A DNA stretch of 64,000 nucleotides from Bacillus tianshenii (GTDB lineage: Bacteria; Bacillota; Bacilli; Bacillales; Bacillaceae_N): assembly GCA_020524525.2 (NCBI GenBank), contig CP129018.1, positions 1,116,001 to 1,180,000 of the forward strand. Direction: 5' to 3'. The first letter of the stretch is position 1. Every line of letters starts with the position of its first letter. Below, piece by piece: positions 56,349-64,000 of this stretch. A program made the translations under genes and the position numbers. Under the pieces are notes generated by a model. It ran no database searches, had not been told where the DNA came from, and worked only from the letters and a program-made list of their open reading frames with translations.

Positions 56349-56918
56349 ATGTCACATGAACGGGATAGTCATTTTAGAGAGATTATAACAAAAGCTGTTT
56401 GCGGTAAAGGCCGAAAATTTACACAAGCGAAAAATACGGTCACACCTTCTCACAATCCGACGAGCATCCTTGGGTGTTGGATTATTAATCACAAATATGA
56501 TGCAAAGAAAAAAGGTGACTGTGTAGAGGTTGATGGTCGTTACGATTGTAACATTTGGTATTCCTATAGCGGTAATACAAAGACAGAAGTTGTTACTGAA
56601 ACGATCTCATACAAAGATATTGTGCCGCTTTCATCAAAGGATGAAAATTGTCTTGTGGATGATTTAGAAGTCATTGTGCGTGTTCTACAGCAGCCAAATT
56701 GCTTAGAAGCAACAATTTCCCCGAATGGATGCAAGGTAATTGTTCAAGTTGAACGTGAATTCCTTGCAGAGGTAATCGGGGAAACAAAAGTATGTGTGAA
56801 GGTTTATCCGTGTGCTTGTGAGGATGAATTTGACGACATTGACGAGTCCGAAATTACGGATGAAGAGTTAGACGAAATCGATACAGAGTTCTTAGGTGAC
56901 GACGATTCAGATGAATAG
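56349..56918 (+). CDS. cotE: Outer spore coat morphogenetic protein CotE, cysteine-rich
   Basis: Organises the outer spore coat in the mother cell. About 189 aa with the family segments [42 protein letters not shown] and [14 protein letters not shown], and a strongly acidic tail (about 156-189). Unusual is the number of cysteines: ten (18, 43, 58, 67, 101, 118, 128, 149, 155, 157), against about two in B. subtilis CotE as I recall it. ATG 56349 is chosen with GAGGAGGT at 56331-56338; an in-frame TTG at 56325 would add eight residues but probably precedes the transcript. Confidence 0.93.
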   Translation: MSHERDSHFREIITKAVCGKGRKFTQAKNTVTPSHNPTSILGCWIINHKYDAKKKGDCVEVDGRYDCNIWYSYSGNTKTEVVTETISYKDIVPLSSKDENCLVDDLEVIVRVLQQPNCLEATISPNGCKVIVQVEREFLAEVIGETKVCVKVYPCACEDEFDDIDESEITDEELDEIDTEFLGDDDSDE

Positions 56919-56929
56919 GTAGCAACGCA

Positions 56930-56964
56930 AGCGTTTCTTCTTGGCGGAGAAGCGCTTTTTTTTG
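56930..56964 (+). terminator. Intrinsic terminator of cotE
   Basis: AGCGTTTC (56930-56937) and GAAGCGCT (56949-56956) with one wobble, then a run of T to 56963. Confidence 0.85.
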
Positions 56965-56974
56965 TAAGTAAAAC

Positions 56975-57403
56975 ACCTCTATGTGTGAAGGCTCCAGCAA
57001 ACGGACAGCCTGAGCGCCTTTCTCCGCTTTCGATTTGTCCAGCTACGGCGGCTAGGGGCTCGAGGTCATAAGACAGATTGCTGCGAGGACAAAGGGCGGT
57101 CCTCTCCGCAATCTGTCTTATGCTTGTCGCCCCTGAGCGAGCCGCCTCCGCTTATTGATTTGTCTAGCTGCGAAAGGCAGGCTGCGCGAGTTGCTTCGCC
57201 TTCCCACTCCGAGGCAAAGAGCGCCTCTCTGTGTGAAGGCTCCAGCAAACGGACAGCCTGAGCGCCTTTCTCCGCTTATTGATTTGTCTAGCTGCGAAAG
57301 GCAGGCTGCGCGAATTGCGTCGCCATCCTACTCCGAGGCAAAGGGCGCCTCTCTGTGTGAAGGCTCCAGCAATCGGACAGCCTAAACGCCTTTCTCCGCT
57401 TTT
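56975..57403 (+). repeat. Modular intergenic repeat array 3 (B tail, C3, B2, B3)
   Basis: Fills the 540-base gap between cotE and mutS. A B-type tail (56975-57030), unit C3 (about 57031-57152), and two tandem B units (about 57157-57278 and 57279-57403) that differ at roughly ten positions. Each ends in CTCCGCTT. The last one ends 11 bases before the extended -10 element of mutS. Small open frames in both strands here are not protein-like. Confidence 0.85.
57054..57134 (+). repeat. Unit C3 hairpin, 81 nt
   Basis: AGGGGC (57054-57059) / GCCCCT (57129-57134), TCGAGGT and CTTGTC internal loop, then CATAAGACAG/CTGTCTTATG pairing perfectly where C1 and C2 have a mismatch, and upper stem ATTGC/GCAAT and GAGGAC/GTCCTC. 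Confidence 0.8.
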
Positions 57404-57413
57404 CTTATAATTA

Positions 57414-57422
57414 TGTTATAAT
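57414..57422 (+). promoter_or_regulatory. Extended -10 promoter of mutS-mutL
   Basis: TGTTATAAT (TG-n-TATAAT) at 57414-57422, starting 11 bases after the end of the repeat. The -35 position falls inside the repeat terminus (CTCCGC), which is not a -35 consensus. Confidence 0.55.
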
Positions 57423-57458
57423 GTGCTACGGAGAACTATGGATGTTGGAGGAAGGATA

Positions 57459-60074
57459 ATGGCTAAACAGACGCCGATGATGCAGCAATATTTGAGAATT
57501 AAGGCAGACTATCCGGATGCCTTTTTGTTTTTTCGTTTAGGAGATTTCTATGAGATGTTCTTTGAAGATGCGGTGAAGGCGTCCAAGGAACTTGAGATTA
57601 CATTAACGAGTCGTGATGGCGGGAAAGACCGTATTCCGATGTGCGGTGTTCCGCATCATTCCTCGCATAATTATATTCATCAATTAGTTGAAAAAGGATA
57701 TAAAGTCGCGATTTGCGAACAAACAGAAGACCCGAAGCAAGCAAAAGGAGTTGTGAAGCGGGAAGTTGTTCAGCTGATTACACCTGGGACGGTAATGGAA
57801 GGCAAAGCGCTTGATGAAAAGGATAATAACTACATAGCCTCGGTGACTGATTTTGATGATGGGTCATTTGGGATTGCATTTACGGATTTAACAACTGGGG
57901 AAAGCCGCGTCACATTGCTGACTGGGGACTGGACGGATGTAGCGGGTGAGCTGTACGGTGTGTCGGCACGTGAAGTGGTACTGCGGACGGACGTAAGTGA
58001 AACAGCAGCAAAGACATTATGTGACAGGCTGCCATTAACGGTCTCGTATGAAGAGCAATCCGTCATTCCTTCTGAGATGGTGGCGCTTGTTAAGAAGCTA
58101 GAGCAGACAAAGCTTCGTGAAACGGTGGGAAGGCTTTTTAATTATTTAATTCGTACACAGAAGCGTTCATTGGAACATTTACAGCAAGTAGAATACTATC
58201 AAATTAACCAATATATGAAGCTTGATTTGCATTCAAAGCGGAACTTAGAATTAATCGAGACGATAAGGACGAAGGGGAAAAAGGGTTCATTGCTATGGCT
58301 GCTTGATAAAACGGTCACAGCCATGGGCGGACGATTGTTAAAACAATGGCTTGAGCGTCCTCTCTTAAACAAGGAAACAATTGAAAATCGTTTAACGATG
58401 GTGCAGACACTGTTAGAGCAATTCTTTGAGCGTGAAGATTTACGGGAGCTGTTAAAAGAAGTCTATGACATTGAACGCTTAGCAGGACGTGTCGCATATG
58501 GAAACGTCAATGCACGTGATTTGCTTCAATTAAAGCAGTCTCTTGGACAAGTCCCGGCAATTGTGGAGCTTGTCGGTAAGCTTGAGCATCCATATGCGGT
58601 CGATTTAGCAAAACGCGTGGACCCTTGTGAAGAGCTTCATGAGTTGCTTGAAAACGGTATTCATGCTCAGCCTCCGATTTCTGTGAAAGAAGGCGGAATT
58701 ATAAAGGACGGTTTCAATGAGGACCTAGACCGTTACCGGGATGCTTCACGTAATGGGAAAGAGTGGATTGCCGCATTGGAACAGCAAGAACGCCAGCAAA
58801 CCGGTATCCGCTCACTAAAAGTCGGCTACAACAAAGTGTTTGGCTACTATATCGAAGTGACAAAAGCAAACTTACACTTGCTGCCAGAAGGACGTTATGA
58901 ACGAAAGCAGACGTTAACAAATGCTGAGCGTTACATTACGCCAGAATTAAAAGAAAAAGAATCACTTATTTTAGAAGCAGAAGAAAAAAGCGTCGACTTA
59001 GAATATGAGCTTTTCCTAACATTGCGTGAGAAAGTGAAAGAATATATACCAAGTCTTCAAGCGATCGCTAAGTTTGTTAGTGAAATGGACGTCCTTCAAT
59101 GCTTTGCGACGATTAGTGATGAATACGGGTATGTAAGGCCTCAATTTTCAACAAATCGAGAAATCAACATTGAAGGTGGCCGTCATCCTGTTGTCGAGAA
59201 AGTGATGGAGCATAATGAGTACGTCGAAAACGACTGTTCCATGAATAAAAATCGTGAACTTCTATTAATTACAGGGCCAAACATGTCGGGTAAGAGTACG
59301 TATATGCGCCAAGTTGCCCTAACAGCTATTATGGCGCAAGTTGGCTGCTTTGTACCTGCAGATGAGGCGGTACTACCAATCTTTGACCAAGTTTTTACCC
59401 GCATTGGCGCAGCAGATGATCTTGTCGCAGGTCAAAGTACGTTTATGGTGGAGATGCTTGAAGCGAAGAATGCACTAACAAAGGCTACGCAGGATAGTTT
59501 GATTCTGCTTGATGAGATAGGCCGTGGAACCTCAACTTATGATGGCATGGCACTTGCTCAGGCAATTATTGAATACATTCATGATGAAATTGGCGCAAAA
59601 ACACTGTTTTCGACTCATTATCATGAGCTGACACAGCTTGCAGGTGCGCTTTGTAATTTACAAAATGTACATGTACGTGCAGTTGAAGAGCAGGGCCGTG
59701 TTGTGTTTCTGCATAAAGTCCAAGAAGGAGCGGCAGACCGCAGCTACGGAATTCATGTGGCAGAGCTTGCGGAATTACCGCCATCATTAATTGAACGAGC
59801 GAAGGTTATTTTAGCTGAATTAGAAACAGCGGATGTTAAAGATACAAAGCCTTCTGCCCAAACAGAACGGCAGGGAGGTAATGAAGAAGTAGTCAAAGAG
59901 CCGGAACAACAGTTGTCCTTCTTCCAAACAGAGCAACCAACTGAAAAACCAAAGCTAAGTAAGAATGAACAGAAAATTTTACAAGCATTAGAGGAGCTTG
60001 ATTTATTAGAAATGACACCGCTTGATGCGATGAATGAATTATACAGTCTGCAAAAGACGTTAAAAAGAAAGTAA
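57459..60074 (+). CDS. mutS: DNA mismatch repair protein MutS
   Basis: Mismatch-recognising ATPase. 871 aa: N-terminal mismatch-binding domain with the Phe-x-Glu motif in [10 protein letters not shown] (about residues 29-38), connector, lever and clamp (about 260-560), and the ABC-type ATPase with Walker [10 protein letters not shown] (about 606-614), [15 protein letters not shown] (Walker B/signature, about 682) and STHYHE. ATG 57459 has GGAGGAAGG upstream; the longer frame from 57423 would start on the -10 box. The C terminus has a Gln-rich region with QQLSFFQ, a likely beta-clamp motif. First gene of mutSL. Confidence 0.96.
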   Translation: MAKQTPMMQQYLRIKADYPDAFLFFRLGDFYEMFFEDAVKASKELEITLTSRDGGKDRIPMCGVPHHSSHNYIHQLVEKGYKVAICEQTEDPKQAKGVVKREVVQLITPGTVMEGKALDEKDNNYIASVTDFDDGSFGIAFTDLTTGESRVTLLTGDWTDVAGELYGVSAREVVLRTDVSETAAKTLCDRLPLTVSYEEQSVIPSEMVALVKKLEQTKLRETVGRLFNYLIRTQKRSLEHLQQVEYYQINQYMKLDLHSKRNLELIETIRTKGKKGSLLWLLDKTVTAMGGRLLKQWLERPLLNKETIENRLTMVQTLLEQFFEREDLRELLKEVYDIERLAGRVAYGNVNARDLLQLKQSLGQVPAIVELVGKLEHPYAVDLAKRVDPCEELHELLENGIHAQPPISVKEGGIIKDGFNEDLDRYRDASRNGKEWIAALEQQERQQTGIRSLKVGYNKVFGYYIEVTKANLHLLPEGRYERKQTLTNAERYITPELKEKESLILEAEEKSVDLEYELFLTLREKVKEYIPSLQAIAKFVSEMDVLQCFATISDEYGYVRPQFSTNREINIEGGRHPVVEKVMEHNEYVENDCSMNKNRELLLITGPNMSGKSTYMRQVALTAIMAQVGCFVPADEAVLPIFDQVFTRIGAADDLVAGQSTFMVEMLEAKNALTKATQDSLILLDEIGRGTSTYDGMALAQAIIEYIHDEIGAKTLFSTHYHELTQLAGALCNLQNVHVRAVEEQGRVVFLHKVQEGAADRSYGIHVAELAELPPSLIERAKVILAELETADVKDTKPSAQTERQGGNEEVVKEPEQQLSFFQTEQPTEKPKLSKNEQKILQALEELDLLEMTPLDAMNELYSLQKTLKRK

Positions 60075-60090
60075 GAAATGAGGTGATGGT

Positions 60091-61962
60091 GTGGGCAAAA
60101 TTCAGCAATTAGAAGCACAGCTTTCCAACCAAATTGCAGCAGGGGAGGTCGTCGAACGGCCTGCATCTGTTGTAAAAGAGCTGATTGAAAATGCGATTGA
60201 TGCAAACAGCACACGCGTTTCCATTGAAGTAGAGGAAGCCGGTCTAGCAAAAATCCGTATTGTCGATAATGGTGACGGAATGGATGAAGAAGATGCAGTC
60301 CTCGCATTTGAACGGCATGCCACAAGTAAAATCAAGCATGAAAGTGACTTATTCCGCATTACAACACTCGGTTTCCGCGGGGAGGCGCTTCCAAGTATTG
60401 CTTCTGTTTCTGAAATGGAAATTAAGACGAGTACAGGCGAGAATGCAGGCACGCTTCTAAAAATAAACGGAGGCATCTTTGAAGAAAAGACGCAATCAGA
60501 CAGTCGTAAAGGGACAGAGATCAAGGTTGATAACCTCTTTTTCAACACACCAGCCCGCTTGAAATATATGAAAACGGTTCATACGGAGCTTGGCAACATA
60601 ACCGATGTTGTAAATCGTATGGCACTTGCCCACCCACACATTTCCTTTCGGCTCGCACATAACGGAAAGAAGTTACTTTATACAAATGGAAATGGTGATT
60701 TGTTACAGGTGCTCGCGTCTATCTATGGCACAAAAACAGCACGGCAAATGAAAAAGATCCACTGGCGCTCGATAGATTTTGAAATTCATGGCTATATTGC
60801 AAAGCCGGAAATTACAAGAGCATCACGCAATTACATGTCAACGATTGTAAATGGTCGTTTTATTAAAAACTATCCACTATTAAAAGCAATTCAAGAAGGC
60901 TATCACACGCTTCTTCCGATTGGCAGGTACCCAATTGTTCTGCTTCATATTGAGATGGACCCACTGCTTGTCGATGTGAATGTTCACCCTGCTAAGCTTG
61001 AAGTCCGGCTTAGTAAGGAAAAAGAATTGATGCAGTTAATTACAGATGGTATTCAAGAAGCGCTTAGAGAAGAAACATTAATTCCAGCTGTTGAAAAGGC
61101 GCCAAAGCGGACAAAGGTGGAAAGTGAACAACAGATGTTTTCCTTTGAGCATCGAACAACACCTCCATCAAAACCAGCTGTCCCGGAAACAAAATCAATC
61201 CAAACAAAGCCAATTCAAACAGAACCAGATCAATCAGAGCCAGTGTTTCTAACACATAGCGATCAAGAAAGCGAAAGCTCTAACCTTATACGTGAGCCAG
61301 CACCAGTGATCGAAGAATCTGTCGTTGAAGAACCAGAGAATGAACAACCCGAAGCTGAAGAAGAAAAAGTGGAGTCTTCTCGCGTACCACCGCTGTATCC
61401 GATTGGCCAGATGCATGGCACTTATATAATGGCACAAAACGAAAACGGACTGTATATTATTGATCAGCATGCTGCACAGGAACGGATTAAATATGAATTC
61501 TTCCGTGAAAAGGTAGGCGAAGTGGAGCCTGAAGTACAAGAGCTACTCATGCCGTTAACATTTGAATTCAGTCGAGATGAATGTCTTGCAATTGAAGCTC
61601 ATCTTGATGAATTACAGGAAGTTGGAATATTCTTAGAAACGTTCGGGCCACAGAGCTATATTGTCCGCTCACATCCTAGGTGGTTTCCGAAAGGGTTTGA
61701 GCAGGAAGTGATTGAGGAAATCATTGAACAAGTCATTCAATCCAAGAAGGTTGATCTTAAAAAGCTCCGTGAAGAAGCGGCGATTATGATGTCTTGTAAG
61801 AAATCAATAAAAGCGAATCATCATTTGCGTCAGGATGAAATCTTTGAATTGCTCGAAACACTCCGAAAGTCAACGGACCCATTTACATGTCCACATGGCA
61901 GACCAATTATTTTACATTTTTCAACGTATGAAATGGAGAAAATGTTTAAGCGAATTATGTAA
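60091..61962 (+). CDS. mutL: DNA mismatch repair protein MutL, endonuclease type
   Basis: 623 aa. N-terminal GHKL ATPase (about 1-330) with [16 protein letters not shown] and [10 protein letters not shown]; an acidic/Pro-Gln linker (about 335-425); and a C-terminal endonuclease domain with [12 protein letters not shown] (about residues 458-469), [18 protein letters not shown] (about 595) and FKRIM at the end, so the metal-dependent nicking site is complete. QELLMP (about 483) is the beta-clamp contact. GTG 60091 with GAGGTGATGG upstream, 16 bases after mutS. Confidence 0.95.
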   Translation: MGKIQQLEAQLSNQIAAGEVVERPASVVKELIENAIDANSTRVSIEVEEAGLAKIRIVDNGDGMDEEDAVLAFERHATSKIKHESDLFRITTLGFRGEALPSIASVSEMEIKTSTGENAGTLLKINGGIFEEKTQSDSRKGTEIKVDNLFFNTPARLKYMKTVHTELGNITDVVNRMALAHPHISFRLAHNGKKLLYTNGNGDLLQVLASIYGTKTARQMKKIHWRSIDFEIHGYIAKPEITRASRNYMSTIVNGRFIKNYPLLKAIQEGYHTLLPIGRYPIVLLHIEMDPLLVDVNVHPAKLEVRLSKEKELMQLITDGIQEALREETLIPAVEKAPKRTKVESEQQMFSFEHRTTPPSKPAVPETKSIQTKPIQTEPDQSEPVFLTHSDQESESSNLIREPAPVIEESVVEEPENEQPEAEEEKVESSRVPPLYPIGQMHGTYIMAQNENGLYIIDQHAAQERIKYEFFREKVGEVEPEVQELLMPLTFEFSRDECLAIEAHLDELQEVGIFLETFGPQSYIVRSHPRWFPKGFEQEVIEEIIEQVIQSKKVDLKKLREEAAIMMSCKKSIKANHHLRQDEIFELLETLRKSTDPFTCPHGRPIILHFSTYEMEKMFKRIM

Positions 61963-62067
61963 GTAAGGTAAGAAAGGTTTAAAACACATCGAAGTTGAGT
62001 AGAATGGTCTACTGTTATCATGATGTAGACCACCCATGAAGTAAACAGTTTGTCTAGGATGGTGGCA

Positions 62068-63012
62068 ATGAAAGAAAAGGTATTGGCAATTGTAGGACCA
62101 ACAGCGGTCGGAAAAACAAAGCTTGGCGTCGAGCTTGCAAAGCGGTTAAATGGCGAAGTGATTAGCGGTGATTCGATGCAAATTTATCGGAGCATGGATA
62201 TCGGTACAGCGAAAGCAACGGAAGAAGAGCGCCAAGGAATCGTGCATCATATGCTTGATATAAAAGATTTTCACGAGTCTTTCTCAGTAGCTGAATTTCA
62301 ATCACGTGTTCAAAAGCATATTCAAGAGATTCAGTCACGCGGACGGCTACCGATAATTGTCGGTGGAACAGGGCTTTATATTCAATCAGTACTTTATGAT
62401 TATCGCTTCTCAGAAGCAACAGGCGATGACGAGCTTCGCCGGGAGCTTGAAGTGTATGCGACTGAACACGGAAATGATGCGCTGCATCGAAAGCTTCAAG
62501 AGGTTGACCCGCAGGCTGCTGAGAATATTCATCCGAATAACGTCCGCCGTGTCGTACGGGCGCTTGAAGTCTACCGTACGACAGGGATGACAATGACTGA
62601 CTATCAAAAACAGCAGTCAGCCCAGCCGCGTTATCAGCATGCAATCATTGGCTTGACCTCAGATCGTGAGCAATTGTATGAACGCATTAATACACGTGTG
62701 GATGAAATGGTATCCGAAGGGCTAGTGGATGAGGTAAAGCGATTGTATGAACAAGGGTTGAGCGGCACGCAGGCCTCTCAAGCAATCGGCTACAAAGAGA
62801 TCATTGAGGCCATTGAAGGAAAGTGTACGATGGAAGAAGCGGTTGAACAGTTAAAACAAAACTCACGCCGATATGCGAAACGTCAATTTACATGGTTTAA
62901 AAACAAAATGGCAATCGAATGGTTTGATTTAACAGAAGGCGATTTCGATAAAAAGGTTGAAGAAATTTTAGAATATATTGCAGGAAAGCTTGGGGAAAAG
63001 TCGAATGTTTAA
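62068..63012 (+). CDS. miaA: tRNA dimethylallyltransferase MiaA
   Basis: 314 aa; attaches the dimethylallyl group to A37 of tRNAs, giving i6A, which MiaB then methylthiolates. P-loop GPTAVGKTKL (about residues 9-18), ISGDSMQIYRSMDIGTAKAT substrate region (about 33-52), VGGTGLYIQSVLYDY and the C-terminal NSRRYAKRQFTWF (about 274-286). Start at ATG 62068 is preferred because homologs begin a few residues before the P-loop; in-frame ATG 62059 and TTG 62050 are possible. Confidence 0.95.
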   Translation: MKEKVLAIVGPTAVGKTKLGVELAKRLNGEVISGDSMQIYRSMDIGTAKATEEERQGIVHHMLDIKDFHESFSVAEFQSRVQKHIQEIQSRGRLPIIVGGTGLYIQSVLYDYRFSEATGDDELRRELEVYATEHGNDALHRKLQEVDPQAAENIHPNNVRRVVRALEVYRTTGMTMTDYQKQQSAQPRYQHAIIGLTSDREQLYERINTRVDEMVSEGLVDEVKRLYEQGLSGTQASQAIGYKEIIEAIEGKCTMEEAVEQLKQNSRRYAKRQFTWFKNKMAIEWFDLTEGDFDKKVEEILEYIAGKLGEKSNV

Positions 63013-63045
63013 ACATAAAGAGAAAATGAGGAGGACTGTAAAAAG

Positions 63046-63270
63046 ATGAAACAATCCGTCAACATTCAAGACCAATTTTTGAACCAGCTCCGCAAAGACA
63101 ACACATTCGTAACGGTTTATCTCTTAAACGGTTTTCAATTGCGCGGTACAGTGAAAGGCTTTGATAACTTCACTGTTTTATTTGAAACAGATGGGAAGCA
63201 ACAAATGATCTACAAACATGCCATTTCAACATTTGCTCCACAGCGTAACGTGCAAATTGATTTTGAATAA
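63046..63270 (+). CDS. hfq: RNA chaperone Hfq
   Basis: 74 aa Hfq, a hexameric Sm-like RNA-binding protein. Sm1 ([20 protein letters not shown]) and Sm2 with IYKHAIST (about residues 55-62) are clear. Short C-terminal tail, typical of bacilli. ATG 63046 follows GAGGAGG at a rather long 10-nt spacing. Ends at a terminator shared with the convergent recombinase-like gene. Confidence 0.97.
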   Translation: MKQSVNIQDQFLNQLRKDNTFVTVYLLNGFQLRGTVKGFDNFTVLFETDGKQQMIYKHAISTFAPQRNVQIDFE

Positions 63271-63279
63271 GCATACAAC

Positions 63280-63310
63280 AACCCCTGTCCATTATGGATA
63301 GGGGTTTATT
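63280..63310. terminator. Bidirectional terminator between hfq and the convergent gene
   Basis: AACCCCTGTCC (63280-63290) and GGATAGGGGTT (63296-63306) form an 11-bp stem with one wobble. It is followed by TTATTAATT on the + strand and lies two bases past the stop of the minus-strand gene. Confidence 0.75.
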
Positions 63311-63312
63311 AA

Positions 63313-64000
63313 TTACTCCCGAGTACTCAAATAGTTATAAAAGCGCTTTAAGGAAAGCGGGGTTTTGAAGCCGAAATGGCGCTGGATGTCTTCTGCAGAC
63401 AGCCCTTCTTGTATTTGGTTTATGATGCATGTATTTCGCATATGCTGTGCGCTGATTCCTTTTCGAAGCCCAGCGCGGGCAATTTCCTCACGAATCATCT
63501 TCTGAATCGCAATTTCCGTCAACCGTTTTGGCGCGTCCTTCTCATACACCCAGCGATACGTACACCGTTGAAAGTCAAACGCTGCAAATAGCGGGTCGTG
63601 GCTGTGATAGCGCGGCCTAACTGGCTCAGGGATTGTTTTCAAATAACGGTACAGCAGCTGCTTATCTTCATCTGATAGCTTAATCGTACGAGCCAGACTT
63701 GAAACAGACGGGATATCGAGTTCATTTCGTTCAAAATGTACATCTTTCATCCGTAATGATGCCAATTCATGCAGGGTTAGACCGTAATCAAGCAGCAAAC
63801 GAACAATTGAGAGATTCCGATCAAACAATAAATGTCGCGCTTTAAGCTGATTATCCGTCAGCCCTTTTGTGGAGACCACTGTCTGTAATAATTTCTCTTT
63901 CTCTGCTTCTTGAATAAAGTCATCTGCGCCGAGACGTTTCTTTTCAAGATGCATGCTGATCTCTGGCGGATTGTGTTTGATTTGATAAAAGCGGTTCAGC
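63313..64000 (-). CDS. Tyrosine-recombinase-like protein with degenerate active site (partial)
   Basis: Minus-strand frame ending at 63313; it stays open past the ATG at 63954 to the window edge (228 residues visible, with LNRFYQIKHNPP before that ATG), so the true start is outside. The fold pattern is that of tyrosine recombinases: an N-terminal SAM-like helical part and a catalytic domain. Catalytic positions are mostly lost: box I reads YGLTLHELASL with Thr for Arg, box II reads SAQHMRNT with Arg kept but Gln for His, LGH is FGF, while the final Tyr (RFYNYL) remains. Probably a non-catalytic DNA-binding relative; the role is unknown. Confidence 0.75.
   Translation of the reverse strand, partial: LNRFYQIKHNPPEISMHLEKKRLGADDFIQEAEKEKLLQTVVSTKGLTDNQLKARHLLFDRNLSIVRLLLDYGLTLHELASLRMKDVHFERNELDIPSVSSLARTIKLSDEDKQLLYRYLKTIPEPVRPRYHSHDPLFAAFDFQRCTYRWVYEKDAPKRLTEIAIQKMIREEIARAGLRKGISAQHMRNTCIINQIQEGLSAEDIQRHFGFKTPLSLKRFYNYLSTRE

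Noticed and set aside
57066-57385. Open frames on both strands between cotE and mutS
   Set aside because: They translate units B and C of the repeat, and related peptides arise from array 1. No start signals.
57157-57403. Tandem B units as a possible CRISPR array
   Set aside because: There are only two units of about 122 bp joined end to end with no spacers, and no cas genes are in the window.

Overview
This window is the chromosome of an endospore-forming member of the Bacillaceae (Firmicutes). The evidence is direct: dipicolinate synthase (spoVFA/spoVFB), spoIIIE, spoVS and cotE are all present, together with a Gram-positive-type PolC, RNase J, RNase Y and the ymcA biofilm/maturation factor. 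Gene order follows the well known dxr-to-hfq segment of Bacillus subtilis almost gene for gene. I cannot name the species. Every complete gene is on the + strand; the only minus-strand gene is a partial tyrosine-recombinase-like gene at the right edge.

Layout. 1-7742: end of dxr, rseP, proS, polC. 7772-13025: the translation/antitermination operon rimP-nusA-ylxR-ylxQ-infB-ylxP-rbfA, with its own promoter, a two-hairpin leader and an intrinsic terminator. 13068-17793: truB (frameshifted here), ribF, rpsO, pnp. 18391-26086: ylxY-type deacetylase, the M16 peptidase mlpA, ymxH, then dipicolinate/lysine/diaminopimelate genes (spoVFA, spoVFB, asd, dapG, dapA). 26268-31603: RNase J2-locus protein, tepA, ylzJ, spoIIIE. 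32025-37690: a GntR/UTRA regulator followed by a four-gene BMP-type nucleoside ABC importer. 37882-45552: ymfF, ymfH, ymfI, ymfJ, ymfK, rodZ-like ymfM, pgsA, cinA. 45600-50115: recA with a LexA box, rny (frameshifted here), ymdB, spoVS. 50145-53966: an M19 dipeptidase and a two-subunit 2-oxoacid:ferredoxin oxidoreductase, which occupy the place of tdh-kbl in B. subtilis. 54059-63310: miaB, ymcA, cotE, mutS, mutL, miaA, hfq.

The main non-coding signal is a family of modular intergenic repeats. Three unit types (called A, B and C here) share a terminal CTCCGCTT(TT) and are joined in different orders at 17814-18330, 31602-31760 (inverted), 46791-46965 and 56975-57403, with a remnant before spoIIIE. 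They fill all four non-coding stretches longer than 400 bases. Unit C folds into a hairpin of exactly 81 nt in all three copies. Hairpins in all three unit types change sequence while keeping their pairing, which argues for selection on, or strict inheritance of, a nucleic-acid structure. The arrangement recalls the pneumococcal BOX elements, but I do not recognise it as a named family.

Two conserved housekeeping genes, truB and rny, each carry one extra A that breaks the frame. Removing that base restores family-like protein exactly, so either the sequence has single-base errors or the strain carries two lesions. Other points of interest are an RNase J2-locus protein with a complete metal-binding motif, a CotE with ten cysteines, a recombinase-like protein missing most catalytic residues, and sporulation or SOS promoter elements upstream of spoVFA, spoVS, cotE and recA.
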